Made by a program: the position numbers and the translations under genes. A stretch of 64,000 nt of DNA, from contig NZ_SUNB01000001.1 of assembly GCF_007570825.1 (NCBI RefSeq), forward strand, positions 372,001-436,000. Reading direction: 5' to 3'. This document shows positions 45,060 to 55,102 of this stretch, one piece after another. How positions within the stretch are numbered: position 1 is the stretch's first letter; each line of letters starts with the position of its first letter. Source of the DNA: Pleionea sediminis. Its GTDB lineage: Bacteria > Pseudomonadota > Gammaproteobacteria > Enterobacterales > Kangiellaceae. Below the pieces are notes generated by a model. It searched no databases. It was given only the letters and a program-made list of their open reading frames with translations, and was not told the DNA's origin.

Positions 45060-48000
45060 ATGAACGCGGCATCCATCAATATGGCGAAGTTGCTGAAGCC
45101 ATTTTTACTACTAATATTAGTTACTATTTGGGTTCCTCAAACTGACGCCAAAGAAAAACCTTACCCCCATTTTAGTCATCTGGAAACGCGACACGGTCTG
45201 TCACAAAATACAATCAACGTTGCATTCCAGGATAACGAAGGCTTTATGTGGTTTGGCACTGAGAATGGGCTCAATCGCTACGATGGTTTAGAAGTGGTAA
45301 CCTTCGTTCCCGAACCCGAAAAAGAAAATACAATTTCAGGTCACATTATCAAATCGATTGTACAAGATGCGACAGGCATCATTTGGATTGGGACTCAGGA
45401 CGGAGGACTCTCCCAATACAACCCCGTTAAACAAGAATTCAAACACATCCAACTCATTGAAACAAAACCTAACGAACCATACCTATCCATTCGCAGTCTC
45501 AAACTCGATGAGAATGACACCCTCTGGATAGGAACAGCTAGAAACGGACTCCTCTCCTATTCATCAAAAACAAACAGTGTTTCGCGATATATCAATCCAG
45601 TAAACACAATTTATACAAGTTATATAAATACACTAGAAAACCTCGAAGCCGGTCGATTATTGATTGGTACTGCCAAAGGCATTTTCTTATTTGATACCAT
45701 TCGAGAAGAATATATTAACCTAGAGAGTCCTTATAAAGCTCTAGCCGCACTCAAAAACAATCATATATCAAAGCTGTTTTACTCATCTGAAAAGCAACTC
45801 TGGATTGGCACTCAAAGAGCTGGAACTTATCAACTAAACCTTCAATTTAAAAGATTACTGGGTCCTGAAAGTCCTCTACTATCCCAAATCAGAGGTCATC
45901 GAATCTTTGACATTACAGAAGATTACGACAAAAACATTTGGCTTTCGACTCCCGATGGACTTCATCGCATCATTAGCGATACATCTGTCGAACATTATCA
46001 ACGACAACCCAATCATCTTGATAGCTTAAACGAAAATCAAATTATTTCTCTGTACATTGATCGTAAGAATCTATTGTGGGCAGGCAGCTACAATCGTGGA
46101 GTCAACAAACTCGACTTACATACGCAGCAATTTCGACATCTAGCCTCTACCAGTGCAATGAACAACTGTGTCGGCACTGTTTTGAGTTCTGTGATTGTCG
46201 ATTCCAAAGGTCGACGATGGATTGGCAGTGCGGATGGGCTATATCGACTCAGTGCTGATGGTACCGACTGCCGACACTTTCAACACCAACATGACGATGC
46301 TACCAGTTTATCCCATAATATTGTCACCGATATTCTAGAAGACTCAAATAACACAGTATGGATTGCAACGGTATCAGGATTAAATCAATTCCAGGAAGAT
46401 AGCCTCTCATTTAAAGTGTTTAAGAACAGCGAACAACATCGAGTCCTACCTAGCAATACGGTTTACTCGCTATTTGAAGATCATCAAGCGCAACTCTGGT
46501 TGGGCACTCGGCAAGGTGTGGCTTACAAAAGTAAGATAGCGAATGAATTCAAGCCGGTAAATATTGAAGATATGACTGGCAAAAATCTAACCTCAAACAA
46601 AGTATTTTCTATTGCCGAAGATAATCACCAACAACTTTGGTTTGGCACGAAAAAAGGATTAAACCTTTACGACCCGCGAAATAATCAGTTGCAGCATTTC
46701 ACCACGCGACAAGAACTTCCCTATCGAATATCAAGTGACCGTATTAACGATATTTATGCCGATAAAAATGGCAATGTATGGATAGCCACAGAGAATGGAC
46801 TGCTACATAGAGACAATAACGACAAAACATTTACTACTTTCAATCAACAACATGGTTTTCCAACGAATGCATTATATGCAATTCTCAGCGACCAACAGCA
46901 TCGCCTATGGATAAGTAGTAACAAGGGTATTTTCCGCTTTAATCCAACATCCAACGAGACGCTCAATTTCGGTTTAAATGATGGACTGCAAGGATTGGAA
47001 TTCACTGGCGGCAGATATTTTGATCATATTCAATCGAATATGTATTTTACGGGGACAAACGGCTTAACTCACTTTGATCCTGACAAAGTTATCGCCAACC
47101 CTCTCGATGCCAAGCCTATCATTTCGAATGTTTATTTACACAATACCAAAATAAATTTATCGAACGATGGCAACTCGCCATTTACTCATGCGCCTAATTA
47201 CACAGACGCAATTACACTGTCCCATCAACAGAATGCCTTAAGTATCGAGTTTGCGTCTGATCATCATGCTTCTCCAACGGAACTGCAATACGCTTATCGT
47301 CTCAACAAAGGCAATTGGATTTATACTGGACAGAATAATCGACGTGCGACACTCAATAACCTTTCTCCAGGAATTTATCAGTTAGAAGTTAAAGCGAAAA
47401 ACCATGACGGCCGGTGGGGCAATCCAATTCATATGTTATCCATTGAAGTGCTTCCACCAATATGGTTAACCGTTTGGGCAAAAGTGATTTATGTCATTTT
47501 TATATTATCGGTATTATCCATAATATACCGCCTTCGAACCCGAGCAATCAGAAAACACTCCGAACAACTCGAAGCAGAAGTTAAACTGCGCACTGAAGAA
47601 CTTGCTCAAGAAAAAAACCTGGTTGATCAACTACTCGATAAAAAGCAGCGAGAAGTTGTCAATATGTCACACGAATTAAGAACGCCGTTGACTTTAATTT
47701 TAGGCCCTGTCGTTCAACTATTAAAAACAGAATCAAACGACCAGAAAAAACGTACATTATCTGTCATTAAAAATAATGCCGACAGATTACTGAGACTGGT
47801 CAATCAACTTCTACAAATCGAAAAGCTGAATGTTGATAAAATAAAGCCAAACGAGGCAACGACGCAGGCTGATACCGTTATCGATGTCATTTGCCAATCC
47901 TTTGAGTCATTAGCCAATAATAAAAATATCGTTATCAATAAAAGTCTTGAGTCTGGTACTTTCATCAATATAGGACTAGAATCCTATGAAAAGATCATCA

Positions 48001-49271
48001 TAAATTTAATCTCGAATGCTATCAAGTACACTCGGGAAAATGGCAGAATTAGTGTTTCACTGACACAAGAAAAGTCAACAGCTTCGGTAATTGTGGCTGA
48101 CAATGGCATTGGAATTCCAGTCGATCGACTAGAAACAATTTTCGAACGTTTTTATCGCGTACCCGGAACAAAAACTCAAACAATCACAGGATCCGGTATT
48201 GGCTTATCATTAGTGAAAGAAATTGTTGATGCTCATCAAGGCAGCATTTCCGTTAAAAGCGAGCCTCAGCAGGGCTCCGAATTTAAGGTGACTCTCCCGC
48301 TATCTAAACATTCCCTTTTGAATAACAGTGACGACCTGTCATCCGATCAAAAGCGAGAAGCGCTTCAGCAAGAAATTCAACGATTTTACTCTTTCGATAA
48401 TTTTACTCCAGCTAAGGATGTTCATTATTCAGGTGTAATTCGACACGACAAAACACAGATTTTAATCATTGAAGATAACCCTGAAATGCAGACGTATATC
48501 CAATCTCTGCTCTGCAAGAGCTATCATTGTATTCTTGCTAATGATGGCGAGGAAGGTCTCAGTTTAGCCAATCATCACGTACCGGATCTTATTATTAGTG
48601 ACATAATGATGCCAGGCATTGATGGTTTTGAAGTTTCAAAAACACTAAAATCGAATGTTGCAACCAGCCACATTCCATTGATACTACTAACCGCCAAAAG
48701 CGATAAACAAAGCCGATTAAGTGGTTGGCATTCCAATGCTGACGAATTCATCAGCAAACCATTTGATGATGATGAATTGATCGCACGAGTTGAAAACTTG
48801 CTTGAAATTCGTCAACTTATGCAACAACGTAATCACCAAACAATTGAAAAGACACTATTATCTCAAAGCCCCCATTCGAATGAGTCATTAACCAATTCAA
48901 ACGAACACCAATTTATTGAAAAATTTCGTGGGCTTTTAAATAAGCGTTATTACGACGCAGATCTAAAAGTGAACGATATTGCCAAAGAGTTGGCAATGAG
49001 TGAACGACAGTTATTTCGAAAAATAAAGGCACTGCTTAATGTAACGCCTGCTGATTACTTACGCTCTTACCGACTGGAAAAGGCGTGTGAAATGCTTAAA
49101 ACCGGCTCTAACGCAGGTGAAGTCGCTATCGACGTCGGTTTCTCCAGTCATACTTATTTCAGTAAATGCTTCAAAGCAAAATTTGGTACGACGCCGTCGC
49201 AATATATTGTCGATAAAAATAAGAACAGAAACTCAGACCAACACTCAAATACCGAAGAACTGCTTACCTAA
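45060..49271 (+). CDS. Hybrid two-component system regulator (propeller sensor, kinase, receiver, AraC HTH)
   Basis: A 1403-residue one-protein signalling system. The signal-anchor (residues 10-28) is followed by about 14 periplasmic Reg_prop propeller repeats (WFGTENGLNRYDG, WIGTQDGGLSQYN and so on), a Y_Y_Y domain near 690-755, and a membrane helix. A HisKA domain with phospho-acceptor His871 (MSHELRTPL) and an HATPase (NLISNAIKYTRENG, DNGIGIP, GSGIGLSLV) follow. A receiver with Asp1181 (LIISDIMMPG) and an AraC-type HTH (VAIDVGFSSHTYFSKCFKAKFG) complete it. In-frame ATGs at 45060 or 45081 are possible starts. It lies between the peptide gene and its exporter, so it probably controls them, in response to an unknown periplasmic ligand. 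Confidence 0.94.
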   Translation: MNAASINMAKLLKPFLLLILVTIWVPQTDAKEKPYPHFSHLETRHGLSQNTINVAFQDNEGFMWFGTENGLNRYDGLEVVTFVPEPEKENTISGHIIKSIVQDATGIIWIGTQDGGLSQYNPVKQEFKHIQLIETKPNEPYLSIRSLKLDENDTLWIGTARNGLLSYSSKTNSVSRYINPVNTIYTSYINTLENLEAGRLLIGTAKGIFLFDTIREEYINLESPYKALAALKNNHISKLFYSSEKQLWIGTQRAGTYQLNLQFKRLLGPESPLLSQIRGHRIFDITEDYDKNIWLSTPDGLHRIISDTSVEHYQRQPNHLDSLNENQIISLYIDRKNLLWAGSYNRGVNKLDLHTQQFRHLASTSAMNNCVGTVLSSVIVDSKGRRWIGSADGLYRLSADGTDCRHFQHQHDDATSLSHNIVTDILEDSNNTVWIATVSGLNQFQEDSLSFKVFKNSEQHRVLPSNTVYSLFEDHQAQLWLGTRQGVAYKSKIANEFKPVNIEDMTGKNLTSNKVFSIAEDNHQQLWFGTKKGLNLYDPRNNQLQHFTTRQELPYRISSDRINDIYADKNGNVWIATENGLLHRDNNDKTFTTFNQQHGFPTNALYAILSDQQHRLWISSNKGIFRFNPTSNETLNFGLNDGLQGLEFTGGRYFDHIQSNMYFTGTNGLTHFDPDKVIANPLDAKPIISNVYLHNTKINLSNDGNSPFTHAPNYTDAITLSHQQNALSIEFASDHHASPTELQYAYRLNKGNWIYTGQNNRRATLNNLSPGIYQLEVKAKNHDGRWGNPIHMLSIEVLPPIWLTVWAKVIYVIFILSVLSIIYRLRTRAIRKHSEQLEAEVKLRTEELAQEKNLVDQLLDKKQREVVNMSHELRTPLTLILGPVVQLLKTESNDQKKRTLSVIKNNADRLLRLVNQLLQIEKLNVDKIKPNEATTQADTVIDVICQSFESLANNKNIVINKSLESGTFINIGLESYEKIIINLISNAIKYTRENGRISVSLTQEKSTASVIVADNGIGIPVDRLETIFERFYRVPGTKTQTITGSGIGLSLVKEIVDAHQGSISVKSEPQQGSEFKVTLPLSKHSLLNNSDDLSSDQKREALQQEIQRFYSFDNFTPAKDVHYSGVIRHDKTQILIIEDNPEMQTYIQSLLCKSYHCILANDGEEGLSLANHHVPDLIISDIMMPGIDGFEVSKTLKSNVATSHIPLILLTAKSDKQSRLSGWHSNADEFISKPFDDDELIARVENLLEIRQLMQQRNHQTIEKTLLSQSPHSNESLTNSNEHQFIEKFRGLLNKRYYDADLKVNDIAKELAMSERQLFRKIKALLNVTPADYLRSYRLEKACEMLKTGSNAGEVAIDVGFSSHTYFSKCFKAKFGTTPSQYIVDKNKNRNSDQHSNTEELLT

Positions 49272-49298
49272 TCAATCGATGTTTAAAGAGTTTACAAC

Positions 49299-50546
49299 GT
49301 GAAAGATTCACTGTTTCGAAAAGAAGTCATGGAACATAAGCGAGAACGCTTGTGGGGCGATGTGCTATTAATTCAGCCCATCTCATTTACAGTACTAAGC
49401 TTTGGTATAACACTGCTTGTCGTACTTATTATTTTGTTATTACTGTGGGGAGAATATGCACGAAAAGAAACCGTTCAGGGATATCTGGTTCCCAGTGAAG
49501 GACTGTCTAAAATATTTGCAGTAAGAAATGGAACTGTCGTAGAACAGTTTGTTCAAGAAGGGCAAGCGGTTAAGAAAGGCGATAAGCTAGTGACAATTTC
49601 TACCGCTCAAGGGTTAGGCGATGTAAAAGACGTTGATGAGGCTATTGTTGAAGAGTTAAAGCAAACCAAACAAGCATTATTCAAACGTTTAACTGAAGAA
49701 CAGCGACTTAATGATATAGAAGCAGAAAAGCTTGCCGAGAAAATATCGGGACTCACCAAAGAATTACAACAGCAGTCTCAACAAGTTGCCTTACTCAAAG
49801 AAAGATTTAAATCCAGTAGTAACCGACTAAAAAAGCTAGATAGCCTAAAAGAAAAAGGCCATGTTTCGCAGACTGAATACCAGACTCGATACGAGTCCCA
49901 CCTGGATAACCAAATTCAGCTAAATAATGCAGAACGAAATCTAGAAAGCATAAAAAATAATTTAAAAACGGCACAATTTGACGAACTTCAATTACCAATT
50001 CAGTTTGCCAACAAAATGATTGACATAAAGAACAGAATTACCGATTTACGCTCCCAAATGTTAACGATTCAAAGTCAAGGCTCTTATACTTTAACCGCAC
50101 CCTCAGATGGACAAATAACAGCCTTGCAAACCCATCAAGGCGCAACAGTACAAACATCAACACCGATAATGTCGATATTGCCCCAAGGTGCTAAGTTTGA
50201 AGCCGAGCTTTTTATTCCGACGAACGCGGTCGGCTTTATTGAGCCGGGCAATCCAGTAATGATCCGCTACTCTGCATTCCCTTATCAACGATTTGGTATT
50301 TATAAAGGTGAGATTGAAAAAATTTCCGAAGTTATACTTTCGCCTTCAGAACTGCCCGTTCCCGTTTCGTTAAACGAACCGGTCTATCGAGTACGTGTAT
50401 CTCTAGAGCAGCAGGATGTTCTTGCCTATGGAAAATCACTCCCGTTGCAAGCAGGTATGTTGCTTGATGCTGATATCATTCTTGAAAAACTCTCACTTTT
50501 TGACTGGATACTCGATCCTTTATACAGCTTGAAAGGCCGTCTGTAA
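49299..50546 (+). CDS. HlyD/CvaA-type membrane fusion protein (second copy)
   Basis: A 415-residue adaptor like CvaA/MchE: one membrane helix near residues 27-50, lipoyl halves (EGLSKIFAVRNGTVVEQFVQEGQ and TLTAPSDGQITALQTHQG), a coiled-coil hairpin at about 110-235, then a beta domain. It starts with GTG, preceded by AAAGAG. The stop overlaps the exporter start (TAATG). It is a paralogue of the adaptor at 7.8 kb. It should couple the C39 exporter to an outer-membrane channel encoded elsewhere. Confidence 0.92.
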   Translation: MKDSLFRKEVMEHKRERLWGDVLLIQPISFTVLSFGITLLVVLIILLLLWGEYARKETVQGYLVPSEGLSKIFAVRNGTVVEQFVQEGQAVKKGDKLVTISTAQGLGDVKDVDEAIVEELKQTKQALFKRLTEEQRLNDIEAEKLAEKISGLTKELQQQSQQVALLKERFKSSSNRLKKLDSLKEKGHVSQTEYQTRYESHLDNQIQLNNAERNLESIKNNLKTAQFDELQLPIQFANKMIDIKNRITDLRSQMLTIQSQGSYTLTAPSDGQITALQTHQGATVQTSTPIMSILPQGAKFEAELFIPTNAVGFIEPGNPVMIRYSAFPYQRFGIYKGEIEKISEVILSPSELPVPVSLNEPVYRVRVSLEQQDVLAYGKSLPLQAGMLLDADIILEKLSLFDWILDPLYSLKGRL

Positions 50547-52666
50547 TGCAAAATCCTGTACACCTGCTTTCTTTTAAAAATAAAGAAAGCTTACCCATTT
50601 TTTTACAAACCGAAATGGCAGAGTGTGGCCTGGCTTGTTTGGCTATGATTGCCAACTTTCATGGTCACCGTATCGATATGAACACGCTACGTCGTAAATA
50701 TCCGGTTTCTATGAAGGGAGCTACGCTCAAGAGTATCATTCATACAGCAGACTCATTACAACTATCAAGTCGTGCTTTAAGGGTCGACTTAGAACAGCTA
50801 CAGCAGGTTAAACTTCCAGCCATTATTCATTGGGATTTGAACCACTTTGTCGTCTTAAAGTCAGTAAAAGCCGGTAAAATTAAAATACATGATCCAGCAA
50901 AAGGTGAATTAACTTTAAACCTCGAAGAGGTATCCAAGCATTTTACCGGCGTAGTTTTAGAGTTAACACCAACCAAACAATTTGAGAAGAAAAACGAAGA
51001 ACATACCATGCACCTCTCCGATCTTTGGAGTCGTATGTCGGGTTTGAAACGTGCATTAACTCAAGTTTTTTTTCTATCATTGTTACTGCAAGTATTTGCA
51101 TTAATTAGTCCATTATATGTTCAAATGGTTGTAGACAGTGTCTTAATCGGTAATGATTTAAACTTACTGGTGGTTCTTGCCCTGGGCTTTGGACTGCTTG
51201 CTATAGTTAAGGTGTGTACGTCACTACTACGCTCTTACATCATTATGTATCTTAGCAGTCAACTGAGTATTCAAATGGCCGCGAATCTATTTCGTCATTT
51301 ACTCCGCTTACCGCTTGATTATTTCGAGAAACGCCACATTGGTGACGTTGTTTCTCGCTTTAAGTCGATCGATAACATAAAACAATTGATTACCACTGGA
51401 CTGATTGAAACCATTGTTGATGGCATAATGACGATTGGAACACTGATTATGATGTTCATTTACAGTCCAATGCTGGCATGGATTGTTATCGGCGTCGTTG
51501 TGCTATACGGTGTCATCCGATTCGCAATGTACCGACCTCTAAAAAGAGCTCAAGAGGAAGCGATCGTTGCCAGCGCAAGTGAAAACAGTAATTTTATGGA
51601 GACGGTTCGCGCTGCACAAAGTATTAAACTGTTTTGTCGCGAATCGCAGCGCCAATCCGTTTGGCATAACAATTATGCCGAATCTATGAATGCTGGTATT
51701 CGAGTTAATAAGCTCAATATAAAATATCAAACGATTAATGACTTGCTCTTCGGTTTAGAAAATGTCGTTGTTATTTATTTTGCTGCATTATTAGTGTTGG
51801 ACAATCAGTTCTCCGTTGGCATGTTGTATGCTTTTATGTCTTACAAAGGTCAGTTTACTTCCAAAACGGCAGCGGTGATAGAAAAGCTAATCGAATTTAA
51901 AATGATCAGTTTGCATCTCTCTCGTATTGCAGACATCGCAATGACTCCTGAAGAGAAAACCAATTCACATGATGGCTTAGCAACACAACCGATAACTGGA
52001 CAACTTTCATTAAAAAATATTGGCTTTAAATATTCCAAAGATGAACCCATGGTATTAAACGGACTCTCTGCAGATTTTAAAAATGGAGAATCCGTCGCAA
52101 TCATTGGGCCATCCGGCTGTGGCAAAACAACTCTCATGAAAATCATGTTGGGATTACTCCAGCCTTCCGAAGGTAGTGTTATCATTGATGGTGTTGATAT
52201 TAACCAATTAGGTTTAACGAATTACCGTCAACAAATAGCTGCCGTCATGCAAGATGACCAGTTACTGTCCGGTTCTATGTTAGATAATATTGCTTTCTTT
52301 GATACCGAAATTGATGAAGAACACGCTATTGAGTGCGCCAAATTGGCATGCATTCACCAAGATATTGCGAATATGCCTATGGGCTACAATACTCTAATTG
52401 GAGATATGGGAACGACCTTGTCTGGCGGACAACGACAAAGATTGTTATTGGCGCGAGCCTTATACCGAAAGCCCAAAATTTTATTTCTGGACGAAGCAAC
52501 GTCAAATTTGGACACGCAACTTGAGTCTGTTGTTAACCACTCGGTAAAGCAGCTCAATATTACTCGTATTATTATTGCCCATCGTCCAGAGACCATTCGT
52601 AGCGCTGATCGAGTTATGACGATTCATAACGGCCAATTGATGGAAGCGGCATTAAAGACAGAATAA
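50546..52666 (+). CDS. C39-peptidase ABC exporter (PCAT, CvaB-like)
   Basis: A 706-residue exporter. The C39 peptidase triad is Cys27 (AECGLAC), His100 (DLNHFVVL) and Asp116 (IHDPAKG). Six membrane helices span about 165-430. The ATPase has GPSGCGKTT, LSGGQRQ and ILFLDEAT. It would cleave double-Gly leaders and pump the core. The immediate substrate candidate is the peptide at 44.8 kb; the graspetide precursor at 56.1 kb has a closely similar leader and lacks its own exporter, so it may share this one. It is paralogous to the exporter at 9.0 kb. Confidence 0.95.
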   Translation: MQNPVHLLSFKNKESLPIFLQTEMAECGLACLAMIANFHGHRIDMNTLRRKYPVSMKGATLKSIIHTADSLQLSSRALRVDLEQLQQVKLPAIIHWDLNHFVVLKSVKAGKIKIHDPAKGELTLNLEEVSKHFTGVVLELTPTKQFEKKNEEHTMHLSDLWSRMSGLKRALTQVFFLSLLLQVFALISPLYVQMVVDSVLIGNDLNLLVVLALGFGLLAIVKVCTSLLRSYIIMYLSSQLSIQMAANLFRHLLRLPLDYFEKRHIGDVVSRFKSIDNIKQLITTGLIETIVDGIMTIGTLIMMFIYSPMLAWIVIGVVVLYGVIRFAMYRPLKRAQEEAIVASASENSNFMETVRAAQSIKLFCRESQRQSVWHNNYAESMNAGIRVNKLNIKYQTINDLLFGLENVVVIYFAALLVLDNQFSVGMLYAFMSYKGQFTSKTAAVIEKLIEFKMISLHLSRIADIAMTPEEKTNSHDGLATQPITGQLSLKNIGFKYSKDEPMVLNGLSADFKNGESVAIIGPSGCGKTTLMKIMLGLLQPSEGSVIIDGVDINQLGLTNYRQQIAAVMQDDQLLSGSMLDNIAFFDTEIDEEHAIECAKLACIHQDIANMPMGYNTLIGDMGTTLSGGQRQRLLLARALYRKPKILFLDEATSNLDTQLESVVNHSVKQLNITRIIIAHRPETIRSADRVMTIHNGQLMEAALKTE

Positions 52667-52667
52667 G

Positions 52668-52692
52668 AAAGACCCTTTTAAAAAGGGCCTTT
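52668..52692 (+). terminator. Terminator after the second C39 exporter
   Basis: AAAGACCCTTTT pairs with AAAAGGGCCTTT (one A-C mismatch) immediately after the stop, between convergent genes. The stem end is T-rich (CTTT). Confidence 0.65.
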
Positions 52693-52739
52693 AACTAAGA
52701 CGTAATAGTTTATATTTCTTCGCTATTCGATGTCGTATT

Positions 52740-54818
52740 TTACAATTTTGACGATAAAGAAAGCAGTATGGAACGCTCTGGCATCGGAATACCATCGGAA
52801 CCATCATTCGGTTGGTAATATTCTTTATCCGTTAAATTTTTAATTCGTATCGAAGCATCAAACGAATCAGAGAGCGTAAATGTAACATTCGCATCTAAAG
52901 TTGTTTGACCGCTGTACTTGGAAGAAGTAGACGTATTGTATTCAGATACATAGCGAGTAATTAAAGATGCATTAATCGGTATTTCACCATCAAATCGATA
53001 ATTACCGATAAGGTTTACTTTGGTCTCGGGTGCATTTACCGCTCCAAAGGGATTTTTATCGTTTTCGGTATCAGAATAAGCTACATTAAATAAAACCCAA
53101 TAATTTTTTTGATAGTATTGCAAATCAAACTCAACGCCGGTCGAATCTGCTTCACCAGAATCATTTAAAAAGAAATCAGGCTGGTCACCCGTTCGATTGT
53201 CATTATCACAATTATTGGGATCGGGTTCTGCCACATAGAGAGAACAGTCCAATACCTGCCGAATAATCGAGTCTTCTATTGTATTTTCGAAGTACGTTAA
53301 GCTCGCGAACAAACCTCCATCAGTATAAGTTACCTGCAATTCGTTGACATCAATAACTTCCGGATCAACATTGGGTACATCAGCAGGATTTCGGAGTGCT
53401 GGTGCCTTTTCGGTATTTTGATTAGCTTCTGCAATACCAGGCGCTTTTAAGGCATGACCTCGCATAAACTTAATATTAAAATTCTCATTTAATCGCTGAA
53501 CGACAGCAATTCTAGGAGAGGTCTCAGTATAATTGTTAATAGCAATTGTACCTTCATCGGAGCGAACACCAGCAGTGAATATTAATCCATCGAGAACATT
53601 AAATTCCCTGGAGTACTGAGCGTAAAACGACTGAGTGCGTGCAGAGCGAGTGAAAAATGGCGCATCGACATCGGGAACATTCGCATCGAACAAGAAAGCT
53701 CCGGGCTCATTTTGATAGCGGTCGTCGTAATTAATACCAGAAATAAATGAAGAGTTTTCATCAATTTGCCAATTAACTTCTACTAATCCCTCGTAGCTAC
53801 TGCTATCAACATCAAAACTAAAATACCATTGATCGACTCCAGGATTCGCGACCCAAATGTTGTTCTCCTGTATTCCTCTTTCTGTTGAGTTATTATATTT
53901 AACATAAGAGTTCAACGTTAGATTTTCCATTAAATCCGTGCTGTATTTTAAATAGTAGATCCAGGTATCCCTAGTTTCTCGACTAATTTCACTGGTATCT
54001 TGTCCGCCATTCCATGCTTCCCAAAAATTACTCGTTTTGGCCATATTAATAATACCGAATTTGAATCCTTCTAAATTTTCGGTTGTTGGAGTGTAAGTAA
54101 AATAGGTAAACGAACTGTCTTGTCCATCGCGTAAATAATTTTGAACACGATAGCTACCGACAAAAGGATCAAAGCCCGGAATTTCTGCTAACGAATCATC
54201 TTTTTGATAGCTGCCATAAGAAAAATGTATTTTTCCATGTTCTGTTTTGTGAAGCGACTTTAACATCACACGATTTTCATTATTGACGCTACCACGTGAC
54301 ACTTGCCCATAAAACTCATCGGAATCTGCATCATCACTGGTAATACTGATAACACCATTAAATGCACTAACACCATATAATGCAGAAGCCGGACCGCGAA
54401 GAAACTCAACTTGTTTTGCAAAATGTAATGGTAAATGCTCTTGTGCCATCGCCATGTAATCCCGTGCATGATTTACCGGAATACCATCAATGAGTAACAA
54501 ATGTTTTGCATTTAAATCACCAAAAGCTCCTCGCGTTTCAAAAACTGTATTACCCGTCGACTTTCTTGAGCTGTAGCCCGGAGTAATATTAGAAAGCTCA
54601 TCCAAAGTATAATATCCGAGAGAACTCATTACATTTTGGTTGTAAACAGAAACAGAACTTGCCGAATCAGCTAATGACTCTTCTTTTTTACTCGCGACGG
54701 TAACTTTAAGGTTTAATAAATCTTCGAGCGAAATTTCTGTTAAATCGAGATTCTCTTCTGCAACACTCACCGAAGCAGCTAATATACTGGCGGTTAAAAC
54801 AGAGATTCGAAAGCGCAT
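52740..54818 (-). CDS. TonB-dependent outer-membrane receptor
   Basis: A 692-residue receptor. Signal peptide at residues 1-20, then the plug domain (LTEISLEDLLNLKVTVASKKEE, containing the TonB-box region, then LLLIDGIPVNHARDY and FLRGPASALYGVSAFNGVISI), then a 22-strand barrel ending in aromatic/hydrophobic strands (RSILLSLSSKL). The plug resembles cobalamin/colicin-receptor-type proteins. The ATG at 54818 is chosen because GGAG lies 6 bases upstream. It is downstream of the graspetide ligase on the same strand, separated by 284 bases. It may import a nutrient or the cell's own peptide or metal complex; the substrate is unknown. Confidence 0.92.
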   Translation of the reverse strand: MRFRISVLTASILAASVSVAEENLDLTEISLEDLLNLKVTVASKKEESLADSASSVSVYNQNVMSSLGYYTLDELSNITPGYSSRKSTGNTVFETRGAFGDLNAKHLLLIDGIPVNHARDYMAMAQEHLPLHFAKQVEFLRGPASALYGVSAFNGVISITSDDADSDEFYGQVSRGSVNNENRVMLKSLHKTEHGKIHFSYGSYQKDDSLAEIPGFDPFVGSYRVQNYLRDGQDSSFTYFTYTPTTENLEGFKFGIINMAKTSNFWEAWNGGQDTSEISRETRDTWIYYLKYSTDLMENLTLNSYVKYNNSTERGIQENNIWVANPGVDQWYFSFDVDSSSYEGLVEVNWQIDENSSFISGINYDDRYQNEPGAFLFDANVPDVDAPFFTRSARTQSFYAQYSREFNVLDGLIFTAGVRSDEGTIAINNYTETSPRIAVVQRLNENFNIKFMRGHALKAPGIAEANQNTEKAPALRNPADVPNVDPEVIDVNELQVTYTDGGLFASLTYFENTIEDSIIRQVLDCSLYVAEPDPNNCDNDNRTGDQPDFFLNDSGEADSTGVEFDLQYYQKNYWVLFNVAYSDTENDKNPFGAVNAPETKVNLIGNYRFDGEIPINASLITRYVSEYNTSTSSKYSGQTTLDANVTFTLSDSFDASIRIKNLTDKEYYQPNDGSDGIPMPERSILLSLSSKL

Positions 54819-55102
54819 GGAACACTCCAACTTTTTATTTATACTACTGTTGGGATAGTTCAATAAACAATGCCTGTCAAGAAACCGTTAAGTTTTTGTA
54901 TAAAAAGACAAATTTTCTTGGGAAGTCGTTAGAAAAATCAAATTTCTTATTACGGTTTAGCTTAATGATTGATAATCCTAACTTGCATATTTTGAATGAT
55001 TTAACGAAGTAGATTCAAAATAACAACCGCAACTTCTCAATCGGAGATTTCAAATATTCTTGTCGTCATCCTTAACAAAAATATCCTTATAAAATCTATT
55101 TA

